Shown: positions 4,099-12,816, counted from the stretch's first letter. The stretch: DNA of 15,311 nt from Clostridium cavendishii DSM 21758 (GCF_900141845.1 NZ_FQZB01000030.1:1-15311), one strand, 5' to 3'. The notes: generated from the sequence alone by a model not told the origin. Translations and numbers: made by a program.

Positions 4099-7000
4099 AT
4101 GGTACATCCTGTCCAAGTTGGAAAAAGAACGAGAATGAGTTTTGCAAAAGTAAAAGATGTAGCAGAGATGCCAAATCTAATTGAAGTTCAATTAGATTCT
4201 TACAATTGGTTCTTAAAAGAAGGGCTTCATGAAGTTTTTGAGGATATTAATCCTATCACAAACTTTACGGGGAACTTAGTGCTTGAATTTATTGGGTATA
4301 ATCTTGATATGGATAATATTAAGTACTCTGTAGAAGAATGCAAAGAAAGAGACGCTACTTATGCGGCGCCTTTAAAAGTTGCCGTAAGACTTCAGAACAA
4401 AGAGACTGGTGAAATTAAAGAGCAAGAAGTCTTCATGGGGGATTTCCCGCTTATGACTGAACAAGGTACTTTTGTAATAAATGGTGCTGAAAGAGTTATA
4501 GTTTCACAATTAGTTAGATCACCAGGAGTATACTATAATTATTCTGTTGATAAAACTGGTAAGAAGTTATATTCTGCCACTGTTATACCAAACAGGGGAG
4601 CATGGTTGGAGTATGAAACAGATTCTAACGATGTTATCTATGTAAGAATAGATAAAACAAGAAAACTTCCTATAACTATATTAGGAAGAGCTATGGGTTT
4701 TGGTAGTGACCAAGAACTTTTAGATTACTTTGGTGAAGAAGAAAGATTTAAAGCAACAATTGAAAAAGATAATACTAAAACAAAAGAAGAAGCGTTATTA
4801 GAAATTTATAAAAGATTAAGACCAGGTGAGCCACCAACAGTTGATAGTGCTGTTTCGCTTATTGATTCTTTATTTTTTGATGCGAAAAGATATGATTTGT
4901 CAAGAGTTGGAAGATATAAATTTAATAAGAAATTAGCATTAAATTTAAGACTAGCAAATCAAATTGCTGCAGAAGATGTAGTTAACCCAAGTACTGGTGA
5001 AATATTAGTAGGTAAAGGTGAAAAGATTTCTAGACTTATGGCTGAAGAAATTCAGGACTTAGGTATTAACGTTGTTGATATTATAGTTGAAGATAGAGTT
5101 ATAAGAGTGATAGGTAATCACTTTGTTAACTTACATAAGCAACTGGATTTTGATACTACTGATCTAAATATTAGAGAGTTAGTTCACTACCCAACACTTA
5201 TGGAAATCTTAGAAGGATTAACTGACGAAAAAGAAATAAAAGATACAATAAAGAAAAATTTAAATAGACTTATACCGAAACACATAATAAGAGATGATAT
5301 ATTTGCAACTATAAGCTATCAAATAGGTTTAGCATATAGCATAGGATATGTAGATGATATAGATCACTTAGGTAATAGAAGATTAAGAAGTGTTGGAGAG
5401 CTTTTACAAAACCAATTTAGAATTGGTCTTTCAAGAATGGAAAGAGTAGTTAAAGAAAGAATGACTATTCAAGACCAAGAAGCTATAACTCCTCAACAAT
5501 TAATTAACATAAGACCAGTGGCTGCATCTATAAAAGAATTCTTTGGAAGTTCTCAATTATCTCAATTCATGGATCAAACAAATCCATTATCAGAATTAAC
5601 ACACAAGAGAAGATTATCAGCATTAGGACCTGGAGGTCTTTCAAGAGAAAGAGCTGGTTTCGAAGTAAGAGACGTTCACCATTCACATTATGGAAGAATG
5701 TGTCCTATAGAAACGCCAGAAGGCCCTAATATAGGTCTTATCAACTCTTTAGCGACATATGCTAGAGTTAATGAATATGGATTTATAGAAACTCCATATA
5801 GAATTGTAGATAAAGAAAATTATAGAGTTACTGGTGAAATAAGATACTTCACAGCAGATGAAGAAGATCAATTCCTAGTGGCACAGGCTAATGAACCATT
5901 AAATGAAGATGGAACATTTGTTGATAAAAAAGTTACAGTAAGAGCACAAGAAGAAGTTTTAATTATACCAAGAGAAGATGTTGATTTAGTGGATGTTTCT
6001 CCAAGACAAATCGTATCAGTTGCTACAGCAATGATACCTTTCCTTGAAAATGATGATGCGTCAAGAGCACTTATGGGTTCAAACATGCAACGTCAAGCAG
6101 TTCCACTATTAAAACCTGCTGCTCCAATCGTAGGTACAGGTATAGAATTTAAAGCTGCTGTTGATTCAGGAGTTTTACCAAAAGCTAAAAATGCTGGTGT
6201 TATTTCATATGTGAGTGCAAATGAAATAAGAGTTAAGAGAGATTCAGATGGTGGTACAGATACTTATAGACTTCTTAAATTTAAGAGAAGTAACCAAGGT
6301 ACATGTATAAATCAAAGACCTTTAGTATCAAAAGGTGAAGTTGTTCATAAAAATCAAGTATTAGCTGATGGACCTTCTACTGATTTAGGAGAAATAGCTT
6401 TAGGTAAAAATATTAGAATAGGATTCATAACTTGGGAAGGATATAATTACGAAGATGCGATGCTAATTTCAGAAGAATTAGTTAGGGAAGACGTATTTAC
6501 ATCAATCCATATAGAAGAATATGAATGCGAAGCTAGAGATACTAAGCTAGGACCAGAAGAAATAACAAGAGATATTCCGAACGTAAGTGAAGATGCTCTT
6601 AAAGATATAGATGAAAGAGGAATAATAAGAATAGGTGCTGAGGTAAGATCAGGAGATATTCTTGTTGGAAAAGTAACTCCTAAGGGAGAAACTGAACTTA
6701 CAGCTGAAGAAAGACTTCTTAGAGCTATATTCGGTGAAAAAGCAAGAGAAGTTAGAGATACTTCATTAAGAGTTCCTCATGGAGAAGCTGGTATAATAGT
6801 TGATGTTAAAGTATTTACTAGAGAAAATGGGGATGAACTTCCACCAGGAGTAAATGAATTAGTAAGATGTTATATAGCTCAAAAGAGAAAAATATCTGTT
6901 GGAGATAAGATGGCTGGTCGTCATGGTAATAAGGGGGTTATCTCTAGAGTATTACCTGAAGAAGATATGCCGTTTTTACCAGATGGTAGACCAGTACAAA

Positions 7001-7797
7001 TATGCTTAAATCCACTAGGGGTTCCATCACGTATGAATATAGGTCAGGTTCTAGAAGTTCACTTAGGTTGGGCTGCTAGTGCATTAGGTTGGCATATAGC
7101 TACACCTGTATTTGATGGTGCTACTGAAGAAGATATAGAACAATGTTTAGAAGATGCTGGTTATAATAGAAATGGAAAAACAGTTTTAAGAGATGGTAGA
7201 ACAGGAGAAAAATTTGATAATGATGTTACTGTTGGTATAATGTATATCTTAAAACTTGCCCATTTAGTTGATGATAAAATACATGCTAGATCTACAGGAC
7301 CATACTCACTTGTAACTCAACAACCACTTGGAGGTAAAGCTCAATTTGGTGGTCAAAGATTTGGTGAAATGGAAGTTTGGGCATTAGAAGCATACGGTGC
7401 TGCTCATACACTTCAAGAAATATTAACTGTTAAATCGGATGACGTTGTAGGTAGAGTAAAAACTTATGAAGCTATAGTTAAGGGAGAAAATATACCTGAG
7501 CCAGGTGTTCCAGAATCCTTTAAGGTTCTAATAAAAGAACTACAAGCTTTATGTTTAGATGTAAAAGTACTAAATGATGAAAATCAAGAAGTTACATTAA
7601 AAGAACTTGTAGATGATGAAATGGATGAATTAGAAGTGAATATTGAAGGCACAGAAGAAACAGTGCCTCAAGCTACAGAAGAAGTGGAAGATGGATATTC
7701 TTCATCTGAAGAAGAAGAAGAAATAGACTATGATAATATTGACCTAGATGATTTTAGCGGAAGCTTAGAACTAGATGATTTTAATGATGAACACTAA
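4099..7797 (+). CDS. rpoB: DNA-directed RNA polymerase subunit beta (RpoB)
   Basis: This 1232-residue protein forms one pincer and much of the active-site wall of RNA polymerase. The N-terminus MVHPVQVGKRTRM is typical of Clostridium. ATG 4099 is seven bases after AGGGGTG; the TTG at 4096 is nearer and less likely. The rifampicin pocket is at residues 481-510 (FFGSSQLSQFMDQTNPLSEL onward), with Q489, D492, H502 and S507 in the susceptible state (Escherichia coli 513, 516, 526, 531). The PETPEGPNIGLI-type segment follows as CPIETPEGPNIGLI. The catalytic-site lysines are in GDKMAGRHGNKG (K937, K945). The C-terminal anchor region includes GGKAQFGGQRFGEMEVWALEAYGA, split here only by eye. The last 45 or so residues are an acidic tail rich in E and D, ending ELDDFNDEH. 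rpoC follows after 20 bases. No gene lies between rplL and rpoB, unlike Bacillus, which has a methyltransferase gene there. Confidence 0.99.
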   Translation: MVHPVQVGKRTRMSFAKVKDVAEMPNLIEVQLDSYNWFLKEGLHEVFEDINPITNFTGNLVLEFIGYNLDMDNIKYSVEECKERDATYAAPLKVAVRLQNKETGEIKEQEVFMGDFPLMTEQGTFVINGAERVIVSQLVRSPGVYYNYSVDKTGKKLYSATVIPNRGAWLEYETDSNDVIYVRIDKTRKLPITILGRAMGFGSDQELLDYFGEEERFKATIEKDNTKTKEEALLEIYKRLRPGEPPTVDSAVSLIDSLFFDAKRYDLSRVGRYKFNKKLALNLRLANQIAAEDVVNPSTGEILVGKGEKISRLMAEEIQDLGINVVDIIVEDRVIRVIGNHFVNLHKQLDFDTTDLNIRELVHYPTLMEILEGLTDEKEIKDTIKKNLNRLIPKHIIRDDIFATISYQIGLAYSIGYVDDIDHLGNRRLRSVGELLQNQFRIGLSRMERVVKERMTIQDQEAITPQQLINIRPVAASIKEFFGSSQLSQFMDQTNPLSELTHKRRLSALGPGGLSRERAGFEVRDVHHSHYGRMCPIETPEGPNIGLINSLATYARVNEYGFIETPYRIVDKENYRVTGEIRYFTADEEDQFLVAQANEPLNEDGTFVDKKVTVRAQEEVLIIPREDVDLVDVSPRQIVSVATAMIPFLENDDASRALMGSNMQRQAVPLLKPAAPIVGTGIEFKAAVDSGVLPKAKNAGVISYVSANEIRVKRDSDGGTDTYRLLKFKRSNQGTCINQRPLVSKGEVVHKNQVLADGPSTDLGEIALGKNIRIGFITWEGYNYEDAMLISEELVREDVFTSIHIEEYECEARDTKLGPEEITRDIPNVSEDALKDIDERGIIRIGAEVRSGDILVGKVTPKGETELTAEERLLRAIFGEKAREVRDTSLRVPHGEAGIIVDVKVFTRENGDELPPGVNELVRCYIAQKRKISVGDKMAGRHGNKGVISRVLPEEDMPFLPDGRPVQICLNPLGVPSRMNIGQVLEVHLGWAASALGWHIATPVFDGATEEDIEQCLEDAGYNRNGKTVLRDGRTGEKFDNDVTVGIMYILKLAHLVDDKIHARSTGPYSLVTQQPLGGKAQFGGQRFGEMEVWALEAYGAAHTLQEILTVKSDDVVGRVKTYEAIVKGENIPEPGVPESFKVLIKELQALCLDVKVLNDENQEVTLKELVDDEMDELEVNIEGTEETVPQATEEVEDGYSSSEEEEEIDYDNIDLDDFSGSLELDDFNDEH

Positions 7798-7801
7798 TAT
7801 G

Positions 7802-7820
7802 AAGGGAGGATATACCCTTG
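7802..7820 (+). promoter_or_regulatory. rpoC initiation hairpin covering ribosome site and TTG start
   Basis: AAGGG (7802-7806) can pair with CCCTT (7815-7819), placing the AGGA of the ribosome site in an 8-base loop and the first two bases of the TTG start in the stem. It begins five bases after the rpoB stop, inside the footprint of a terminating ribosome. This would make rpoC initiation depend on rpoB translation, helping keep beta and beta' equal. The stem is only five pairs, so the idea is tentative. Confidence 0.45.
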
Positions 7821-10800
7821 TTTGAATTAAATAATTTTGATGCTTTACAAATAGGGTTAGCATCTCCAGAGCAGATTAGAGCTTGGTCTAGAGGTGAAGT
7901 AAAAAAACCTGAAACTATAAACTATAGAACACTAAAACCAGAAAGAGATGGTTTATTCTGTGAAAGAATATTTGGACCTATAAAAGACTGGGAATGTCAT
8001 TGTGGTAAATACAAAAGAGTAAGATATAAAGGCATTGTATGTGACAGGTGTGGAGTTGAGGTTACTAAATCAAAGGTTAGAAGAGAAAGAATGGGGCATA
8101 TAGAACTTGCTGCTCCAGTTTCTCACATTTGGTACTTCAAAGGAATACCATCAAGAATGGGATTAATCCTTGATATGTCACCAAGAAGCTTAGAAAAAGT
8201 ATTATACTTTGCTTCTTATGTAGTAATAGATCCTAAAGAAACTTCATTATTAAAGAAACAACTTTTAAATGAAAAAGAATATAGAGAAGCTGTAGATAAA
8301 TATGGTGAAGAAAGCTTCTCAGCTGCTATGGGAGCTGAAGCAGTTCAAAGCCTTTTATCTGAAATTGACCTTGAAAGAGGTGCACAAGAGCTTAAAGAAG
8401 AACTTAAACAAAGTACAGGACAAAAGAAAATAAGAATAATAAGAAGATTGGAAGTTGTAGAATCATTTAGAAAGTCAGGTAATAAGCCTGAATGGATGAT
8501 TGTAGATGTAATACCTGTAATTCCACCAGATTTAAGACCAATGGTACAATTAGATGGTGGTAGATTTGCAACATCAGATTTAAATGACTTATACAGAAGA
8601 GTTATAAATAGAAATAATAGACTTAAAAAGCTATTAGATTTAGGAGCTCCAGACATAATAGTTAGAAATGAAAAGAGAATGTTACAAGAAGCTGTTGATG
8701 CTTTAATAGATAATGGTAGAAGAGGAAGACCAGTTACTGGTCCAGGAAATAGACCGCTTAAATCACTATCAGATATGCTTAAAGGTAAGCAAGGTAGATT
8801 CAGACAAAACCTTCTTGGTAAGAGAGTTGACTATTCTGGTAGATCAGTTATAGTTGTTGGACCAGAGCTTAAGATGTATCAATGTGGTCTTCCTAAGGAA
8901 ATGGCTCTAGAACTATTTAAACCATTTGTTATGAAAAAACTTGTAGAAGACGGTGTTGCTCATAACATAAAGAGTGCGAAGAGAATGGTTGAAAGAGTTA
9001 GTCCTCAAGTATGGGATGTACTTGAAGAAGTAATTGCAGATCATCCAGTATTACTAAATCGTGCTCCTACTCTACACAGATTAGGAATTCAAGCCTTCCA
9101 ACCAGTATTAGTTGAAGGTAGAGCTATTAAACTACATCCATTGGTATGTACAGCATATAATGCTGACTTTGATGGAGACCAGATGGCTGTTCACGTTCCA
9201 CTATCAGTAGAAGCTCAAGCTGAAGCAAGATTCCTAATGCTTGCAGCGGGAAATATAATGAAACCATCAGATGGTAAACCAGTATGTGTTCCTACTCAAG
9301 ATATGGTACTTGGTTCATATTATTTGACTATGGATAAAGATGGAGCAAATGGTGAAGGTAGATATTTTAGTAGCTTAGAAGAAGTTATAATGGCATATGA
9401 AGTAAAACAAATAGATATTCATGCTAAAATTAATGTAAAAGTATTTAGAGAAATAGATGGAGAAATTAAATCAGGTATAATAAAAACTACTCCAGGTAAG
9501 ATTTTATTTAATGAATGTATACCACAAGATTTAGGATTCTTTGATAGAACAAATCCTGATGAAATGTTTAATTTAGAAATAGATTTCTTAATTACTAAAA
9601 AATCATTAGGAAAAATAATAGATAAATGTTATTTAAAACATGGTCCAACTAAAACTTCAGTAATGCTAGATAAAATAAAAGCAACTGGATATCATTATTC
9701 ATCAATAGGTGCGGTAACTGTTGCTGCTTCTGATATGATAGTTCCTCAAAAGAAATATGAGTTACTTGCAGATGCAGATAAAATGGTTGATAACATTGAA
9801 AAGATGTATAAGAGAGGATTAATATCCGAAGAAGAAAGATATGAAAAAGTTATAGATAAATGGACTAAAACTACTGAAGAAGTAGCTGATACGCTAATGT
9901 CTAGTTTGGATAAATTCAATCCAATATTCATGATGGCAGACTCTGGAGCCAGAGGATCTAAGTCACAAATCAAACAGCTTGCTGGTATGAGAGGACTTAT
10001 GGCTAATCCATCAGGTAAGATTATAGAATTACCAATCAGAGCATCATTTAGAGAAGGACTTGACGTATTAGAGTACTTCATATCTACACATGGAGCTAGA
10101 AAAGGTAATGCTGATACAGCTCTTAAAACAGCTGACTCAGGTTACTTAACTAGAAGACTTGTTGACGTAAGCCAAGATGTTATAGTTAGACAGGAAGATT
10201 GTGGAGCTACAGATGGAATAGTTGTTTCTGAAATTAAAGAAGGTAATGAGGTAATTGAAGGTTTAGAAGAAAGATTAACTGGAAGATACTCAGCTGAAGA
10301 TATTTTACATCCAGAAACAGGAGAAGTTTTAGCTGCTAGAGACTCATATATGGACCCTATATTAGCTGAAAAAATAACTAAGGCTGGAGTTAAAAAAGTT
10401 AAGATAAGATCAGTATTTACATGTAAATGTAAAGTTGGTGTATGTTCTAAGTGTTATGGTATGAACATGGCTACTGCTCAAAAGATAAATATCGGAGAAG
10501 CAGTAGGTATAATAGCAGCACAATCAATCGGTGAACCTGGTACACAGCTTACAATGAGAACCTTCCATACAGGAGGGGTTGCTGGAGCCGATATTACACA
10601 AGGTCTTCCTAGAGTTGAAGAATTATTTGAAGCTAGAAAGCCAAAAGGTTTAGCAATAGTAAGTGAAATAACAGGTAGTGTAAGAGTTGAAGAAACTAAG
10701 AAAAAAAGAACAGTATTTGTAGTAGCAGAAACTGGTGAAGAAAATAGTTATGATATACCATTTGGATCAAGATTAAAAGTTCATGATGGTGACTTCATAG

Positions 10801-11354
10801 AAGCTGGAGACGAAATTACAGAAGGTTCTGTAAATCCTCATGATATAGCAGCTATAAAAGGTGTAGATGGAGCTAGACAATACTTGCTTTCAGAAGTTCA
10901 AAAAGTTTATAGGCTTCAAGGTGTTGATATTAATGATAAGCACTTAGAAGTTGTTGTAAGACAAATGACTAGAAAGATAAAAATAAGTGACTCTGGTGAC
11001 ACTGAGTTATTACCAGGTACAATGATAGATATGTTTGATTTTGAAGAAGCTAATAAGAAAGTTGAAAGTTTTGGAGGAGAGAAAGCTAAAGGAGAGCAAG
11101 TACTTCTTGGAATTACTAAGGCTGCTTTAGCAACAGATAGTTTCTTATCTGCTGCATCCTTCCAAGAAACTACAAGGGTTCTTACAGATGCTGCTATCAA
11201 AGGTAAAATAGATCCACTTATCGGATTAAAAGAAAATGTAATAATTGGTAAGTTGATTCCTGCAGGTACTGGTATGTTAAGATATAGATCTGTAAAACTA
11301 AATACTGAGAACAGTATTGAAGAAACAGAGGAAGCAAATTTAGTTGTAGAATAA
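7818..11354 (+). CDS. rpoC: DNA-directed RNA polymerase subunit beta' (RpoC)
   Basis: This 1178-residue protein is the catalytic large subunit. It starts at TTG 7818, seven bases after AGGGAGGA, giving MFELNNFDALQIGLASPEQI. The N-terminal zinc ribbon uses C60, C62, C75 and C78 (CHCGKYKR, then CDRCG). The Mg-binding loop NADFDGDQMAVH has D450, D452 and D454. The bridge helix begins near 748 (LDVLEYFISTHGARKG). A second zinc site is formed by C795, C869, C876 and C879. The trigger loop near 907-920 has M913, R914 and H917 in GTQLTMRTFHTGG. It runs straight into GADITQGLPRVEELFEARKP without the large trigger-loop insertion of proteobacteria, as expected for Firmicutes. It is co-transcribed with rpoB. 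No terminator follows before the next promoter at 11367, though a hairpin at 11456 might stop some read-through. Confidence 0.99.
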   Translation: MFELNNFDALQIGLASPEQIRAWSRGEVKKPETINYRTLKPERDGLFCERIFGPIKDWECHCGKYKRVRYKGIVCDRCGVEVTKSKVRRERMGHIELAAPVSHIWYFKGIPSRMGLILDMSPRSLEKVLYFASYVVIDPKETSLLKKQLLNEKEYREAVDKYGEESFSAAMGAEAVQSLLSEIDLERGAQELKEELKQSTGQKKIRIIRRLEVVESFRKSGNKPEWMIVDVIPVIPPDLRPMVQLDGGRFATSDLNDLYRRVINRNNRLKKLLDLGAPDIIVRNEKRMLQEAVDALIDNGRRGRPVTGPGNRPLKSLSDMLKGKQGRFRQNLLGKRVDYSGRSVIVVGPELKMYQCGLPKEMALELFKPFVMKKLVEDGVAHNIKSAKRMVERVSPQVWDVLEEVIADHPVLLNRAPTLHRLGIQAFQPVLVEGRAIKLHPLVCTAYNADFDGDQMAVHVPLSVEAQAEARFLMLAAGNIMKPSDGKPVCVPTQDMVLGSYYLTMDKDGANGEGRYFSSLEEVIMAYEVKQIDIHAKINVKVFREIDGEIKSGIIKTTPGKILFNECIPQDLGFFDRTNPDEMFNLEIDFLITKKSLGKIIDKCYLKHGPTKTSVMLDKIKATGYHYSSIGAVTVAASDMIVPQKKYELLADADKMVDNIEKMYKRGLISEEERYEKVIDKWTKTTEEVADTLMSSLDKFNPIFMMADSGARGSKSQIKQLAGMRGLMANPSGKIIELPIRASFREGLDVLEYFISTHGARKGNADTALKTADSGYLTRRLVDVSQDVIVRQEDCGATDGIVVSEIKEGNEVIEGLEERLTGRYSAEDILHPETGEVLAARDSYMDPILAEKITKAGVKKVKIRSVFTCKCKVGVCSKCYGMNMATAQKINIGEAVGIIAAQSIGEPGTQLTMRTFHTGGVAGADITQGLPRVEELFEARKPKGLAIVSEITGSVRVEETKKKRTVFVVAETGEENSYDIPFGSRLKVHDGDFIEAGDEITEGSVNPHDIAAIKGVDGARQYLLSEVQKVYRLQGVDINDKHLEVVVRQMTRKIKISDSGDTELLPGTMIDMFDFEEANKKVESFGGEKAKGEQVLLGITKAALATDSFLSAASFQETTRVLTDAAIKGKIDPLIGLKENVIIGKLIPAGTGMLRYRSVKLNTENSIEETEEANLVVE

Positions 11355-11366
11355 TAATTAATTTTG

Positions 11367-11395
11367 TTGACAGTGATATGCTTAAATGATAAAAT
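11367..11395 (+). promoter_or_regulatory. Sigma-A type promoter for the L7Ae-like gene, rpsL and rpsG
   Basis: TTGACA (11367-11372), a 17-base spacer ending in TGA, and TAAAAT (11390-11395), starting 12 bases after the rpoC stop. Transcription would start near 11402, giving a leader of about 105 bases. It shares the extended -10 arrangement of the other three promoters. Confidence 0.8.
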
Positions 11396-11453
11396 ACAGT
11401 TTGTGTGAATTAACATGATTACTAAGGGATTAACTTGTCTACATGATATAAAA

Positions 11454-11480
11454 ATGAGGCAGAGCATGGCTTTGCCTCGT
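11454..11480 (+). promoter_or_regulatory. Stable leader hairpin upstream of the L7Ae-like gene
   Basis: GAGGCAGAGC (11456-11465) pairs with GCTTTGCCTC (11469-11478) around an ATG loop, ten pairs with one G-U, extended by two more at the base. It lies in the predicted leader, 29 bases before the start codon. The run after it, GTTGTTACT, is a poor U-tract, so it may be a leaky terminator for rpoC read-through or an attenuator of the str group. I see no clear kink-turn in it. Confidence 0.55.
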
Positions 11481-11506
11481 TGTTACTGAACAGAGGGGGT
11501 AATTTC

Positions 11507-11755
11507 ATGATAGACAGACTTTTGGGAAAAAAAGTTATAGGTATAAAACAAGCGATAAAAGCCATTAATAATGGTGAAGGGATTGTTTTGTATATAGCAC
11601 AAGATGCAGATATAAAGGTTTTGACAAAACTTGTAGAGCTTGCAAAAGCAAAAGAAGTTGAAATTAAAACTGTTAAAACAATGAAGGAACTAGGAAAAAT
11701 GTGTGGCATAGAAGTAGGTTCAGCTGCAGCGTTAATTCTAGAAGAAATTTGCTAA
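11507..11755 (+). CDS. L7Ae-family kink-turn RNA-binding protein (YbxF/RplGB type)
   Basis: This 82-residue protein starts at ATG 11507, seven bases after GAGGGGGT; an in-frame TTG at 11480 lies in the leader hairpin and lacks a ribosome site. The L7Ae/L30e fold is suggested by KKVIGIKQAIKAI near residues 8-20, the VLYIAQDAD segment near 27-35, and the ending MKELGKMCGIEVGSAAALIL. Members of this family bind kink-turn RNA. In Bacillus the homologue at this exact place, between rpoC and rpsL, is often annotated as L7Ae-like or YbxF and is not essential. It is the first gene of the str-type transcript, followed by rpsL after 51 bases. The RNA it binds here is unknown; autogenous control would be in keeping with archaeal relatives but is not shown by the sequence. 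Confidence 0.93.
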   Translation: MIDRLLGKKVIGIKQAIKAINNGEGIVLYIAQDADIKVLTKLVELAKAKEVEIKTVKTMKELGKMCGIEVGSAAALILEEIC

Positions 11756-11806
11756 CTTCATATTATATTAATATAGATAGTTATAAAAAAATCAGGAGGT
11801 GAAATT

Positions 11807-12184
11807 ATGCCAACTATAAGCCAATTAGTAAGAAAAGGCAGAAAGACAATAACAACAAAGTCAACTGCACCAGCACTTAAGGAATGTCCTCAAAAAAGAG
11901 GAGTTTGTACAGTAGTTAAAACAACTACTCCAAAGAAACCTAACTCAGCGTTAAGAAAGATTGCCAGAGTTAGATTAACAAATGGATACGAAGTAACAGC
12001 TTACATTCCAGGTGTAGGACACAACTTACAAGAGCACAGTGTTGTTCTTATAAGAGGTGGAAGAGTTAAGGACCTTCCTGGTGTTAGATACCACATTGTC
12101 AGAGGAGCTTTAGACTCAGCTGGAGTAGCTAACAGAATGCAAGGAAGATCTAAGTATGGTGCAAAGAGACCAAAGAAAAAATAG
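11807..12184 (+). CDS. rpsL: 30S ribosomal protein S12 (uS12)
   Basis: This 125-residue basic protein lies at the decoding centre and controls tRNA selection fidelity. Family motifs are MPTISQLVRKGR at the start, TTTPKKPNSALRKIARVRLT, IPGVGHNLQEHSVVLIRGGR and the basic tail GRSKYGAKRPKKK. Lysines K43, K44 and K88 (the positions changed in streptomycin-resistant mutants, numbered with the initiator Met) are intact, so the protein looks streptomycin-sensitive. ATG 11807 follows AGGAGGTGA (11794-11802) closely. The gap to rpsG is 160 bases, long for this operon, and may hold an S7 control region. Confidence 0.98.
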   Translation: MPTISQLVRKGRKTITTKSTAPALKECPQKRGVCTVVKTTTPKKPNSALRKIARVRLTNGYEVTAYIPGVGHNLQEHSVVLIRGGRVKDLPGVRYHIVRGALDSAGVANRMQGRSKYGAKRPKKK

Positions 12185-12344
12185 TAATTTTTTCTAACTT
12201 TGTTTAGTGCTATGACTTCAAATTAATTAAGATAAATTTAACGTTTATATAGATTATAGGAGCATGCACTTTACGACACACAAAATTATCAAGTTATGTC
12301 GAGTACCGATGAACTTAAATCAAAATGTTAAGGAGGGAAGAAAA
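12185..12344 (+). promoter_or_regulatory. Long rpsL-rpsG spacer, candidate S7 control region
   Basis: No gene fits here. CGACA (12274-12278) pairs with TGTCG (12297-12301), and ACT (12268-12270) with AGT (12302-12304) across a 3-base bulge. AAGTT in the loop (12291-12295) could pair with AACTT (12312-12316), which would make a pseudoknot shortly before the rpsG ribosome site (12330-12337). In Escherichia coli the rpsL-rpsG spacer is where S7 represses its own translation, so a similar role is plausible. The stems are short and could be chance. No convincing promoter was found. Confidence 0.3.
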
Positions 12345-12815
12345 GTGCCAAGAAAAGGACATATTGCAAAAAGAGATGTATTACCAGATCCAATGTACAA
12401 CTCAAAAGTTGTTACAAAATTAATAAACAACGTTATGGAAGATGGTAAAAAAGGAGTAGCTCAAAAAATATGCTACGATGCTTTCGAAATAATACAAACT
12501 AAAACAGGTAAAGAACCTTTAGAAGTATTTGAAGAAGCTATGAACAACATAATGCCTTTATTAGAAGTAAAAGCTAGAAGAATAGGTGGGGCAACTTACC
12601 AAGTTCCAATGGAAGTTAGACCAGAAAGAAGACAGACTTTAGGTCTAAGATGGTTACTTATAGCAGCTGATAAAAGAGGCGAAAAGTATATGAGAGAAAG
12701 ATTAGCAGCAGAATTAATGGATGCAGCTAACAACACTGGAGCAGCAGTTAAGAAAAGAGAAGATACTCATAAAATGGCTGAAGCTAACAAAGCATTTGCT
12801 CATTACAGATACTAA
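12345..12815 (+). CDS. rpsG: 30S ribosomal protein S7 (uS7)
   Basis: This 156-residue protein, the standard length, nucleates assembly of the 30S head and lies near the E-site tRNA. The start is GTG 12345, seven bases after AAGGAGGG (12330-12337), giving MPRKGHIAKRDVLPDPMYNS. An in-frame ATG at 12264 would add 27 residues unlike S7 and has a ribosome site only one base away. Visible motifs are KLINNVMEDGKKGVAQKI, the rRNA-binding ARRIGGATYQVPMEVRPERR, and the C-terminal KREDTHKMAEANKAFAHYRY. It is followed two bases later by a very stable hairpin and then fusA. S7 may regulate its own translation through the spacer upstream. Confidence 0.97.
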   Translation: MPRKGHIAKRDVLPDPMYNSKVVTKLINNVMEDGKKGVAQKICYDAFEIIQTKTGKEPLEVFEEAMNNIMPLLEVKARRIGGATYQVPMEVRPERRQTLGLRWLLIAADKRGEKYMRERLAAELMDAANNTGAAVKKREDTHKMAEANKAFAHYRY

Positions 12816-12816
12816 T

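Noticed and set aside
5539..5625. Rifampicin-resistance changes in RpoB, and streptomycin-resistance changes in S12 at 11933-12072
   Set aside because: The classical residues (RpoB Q489, D492, H502, S507; S12 K43, K44, K88) are all the susceptible type.
10916..11467. A 183-codon open frame on the minus strand across the end of rpoC
   Set aside because: It is antisense to conserved rpoC codons and extends over the promoter and leader at 11367-11467. It has no ribosome site or recognisable domain. Long antisense frames are expected opposite AT-rich, AGA/GAA-biased coding sequence.
12264..12344. Upstream ATG giving S7 a 27-residue N-terminal extension
   Set aside because: GGAG lies only one base from that ATG, the extra residues do not resemble S7, and GTG 12345 has a well-placed AAGGAGGG and yields the standard 156 residues.
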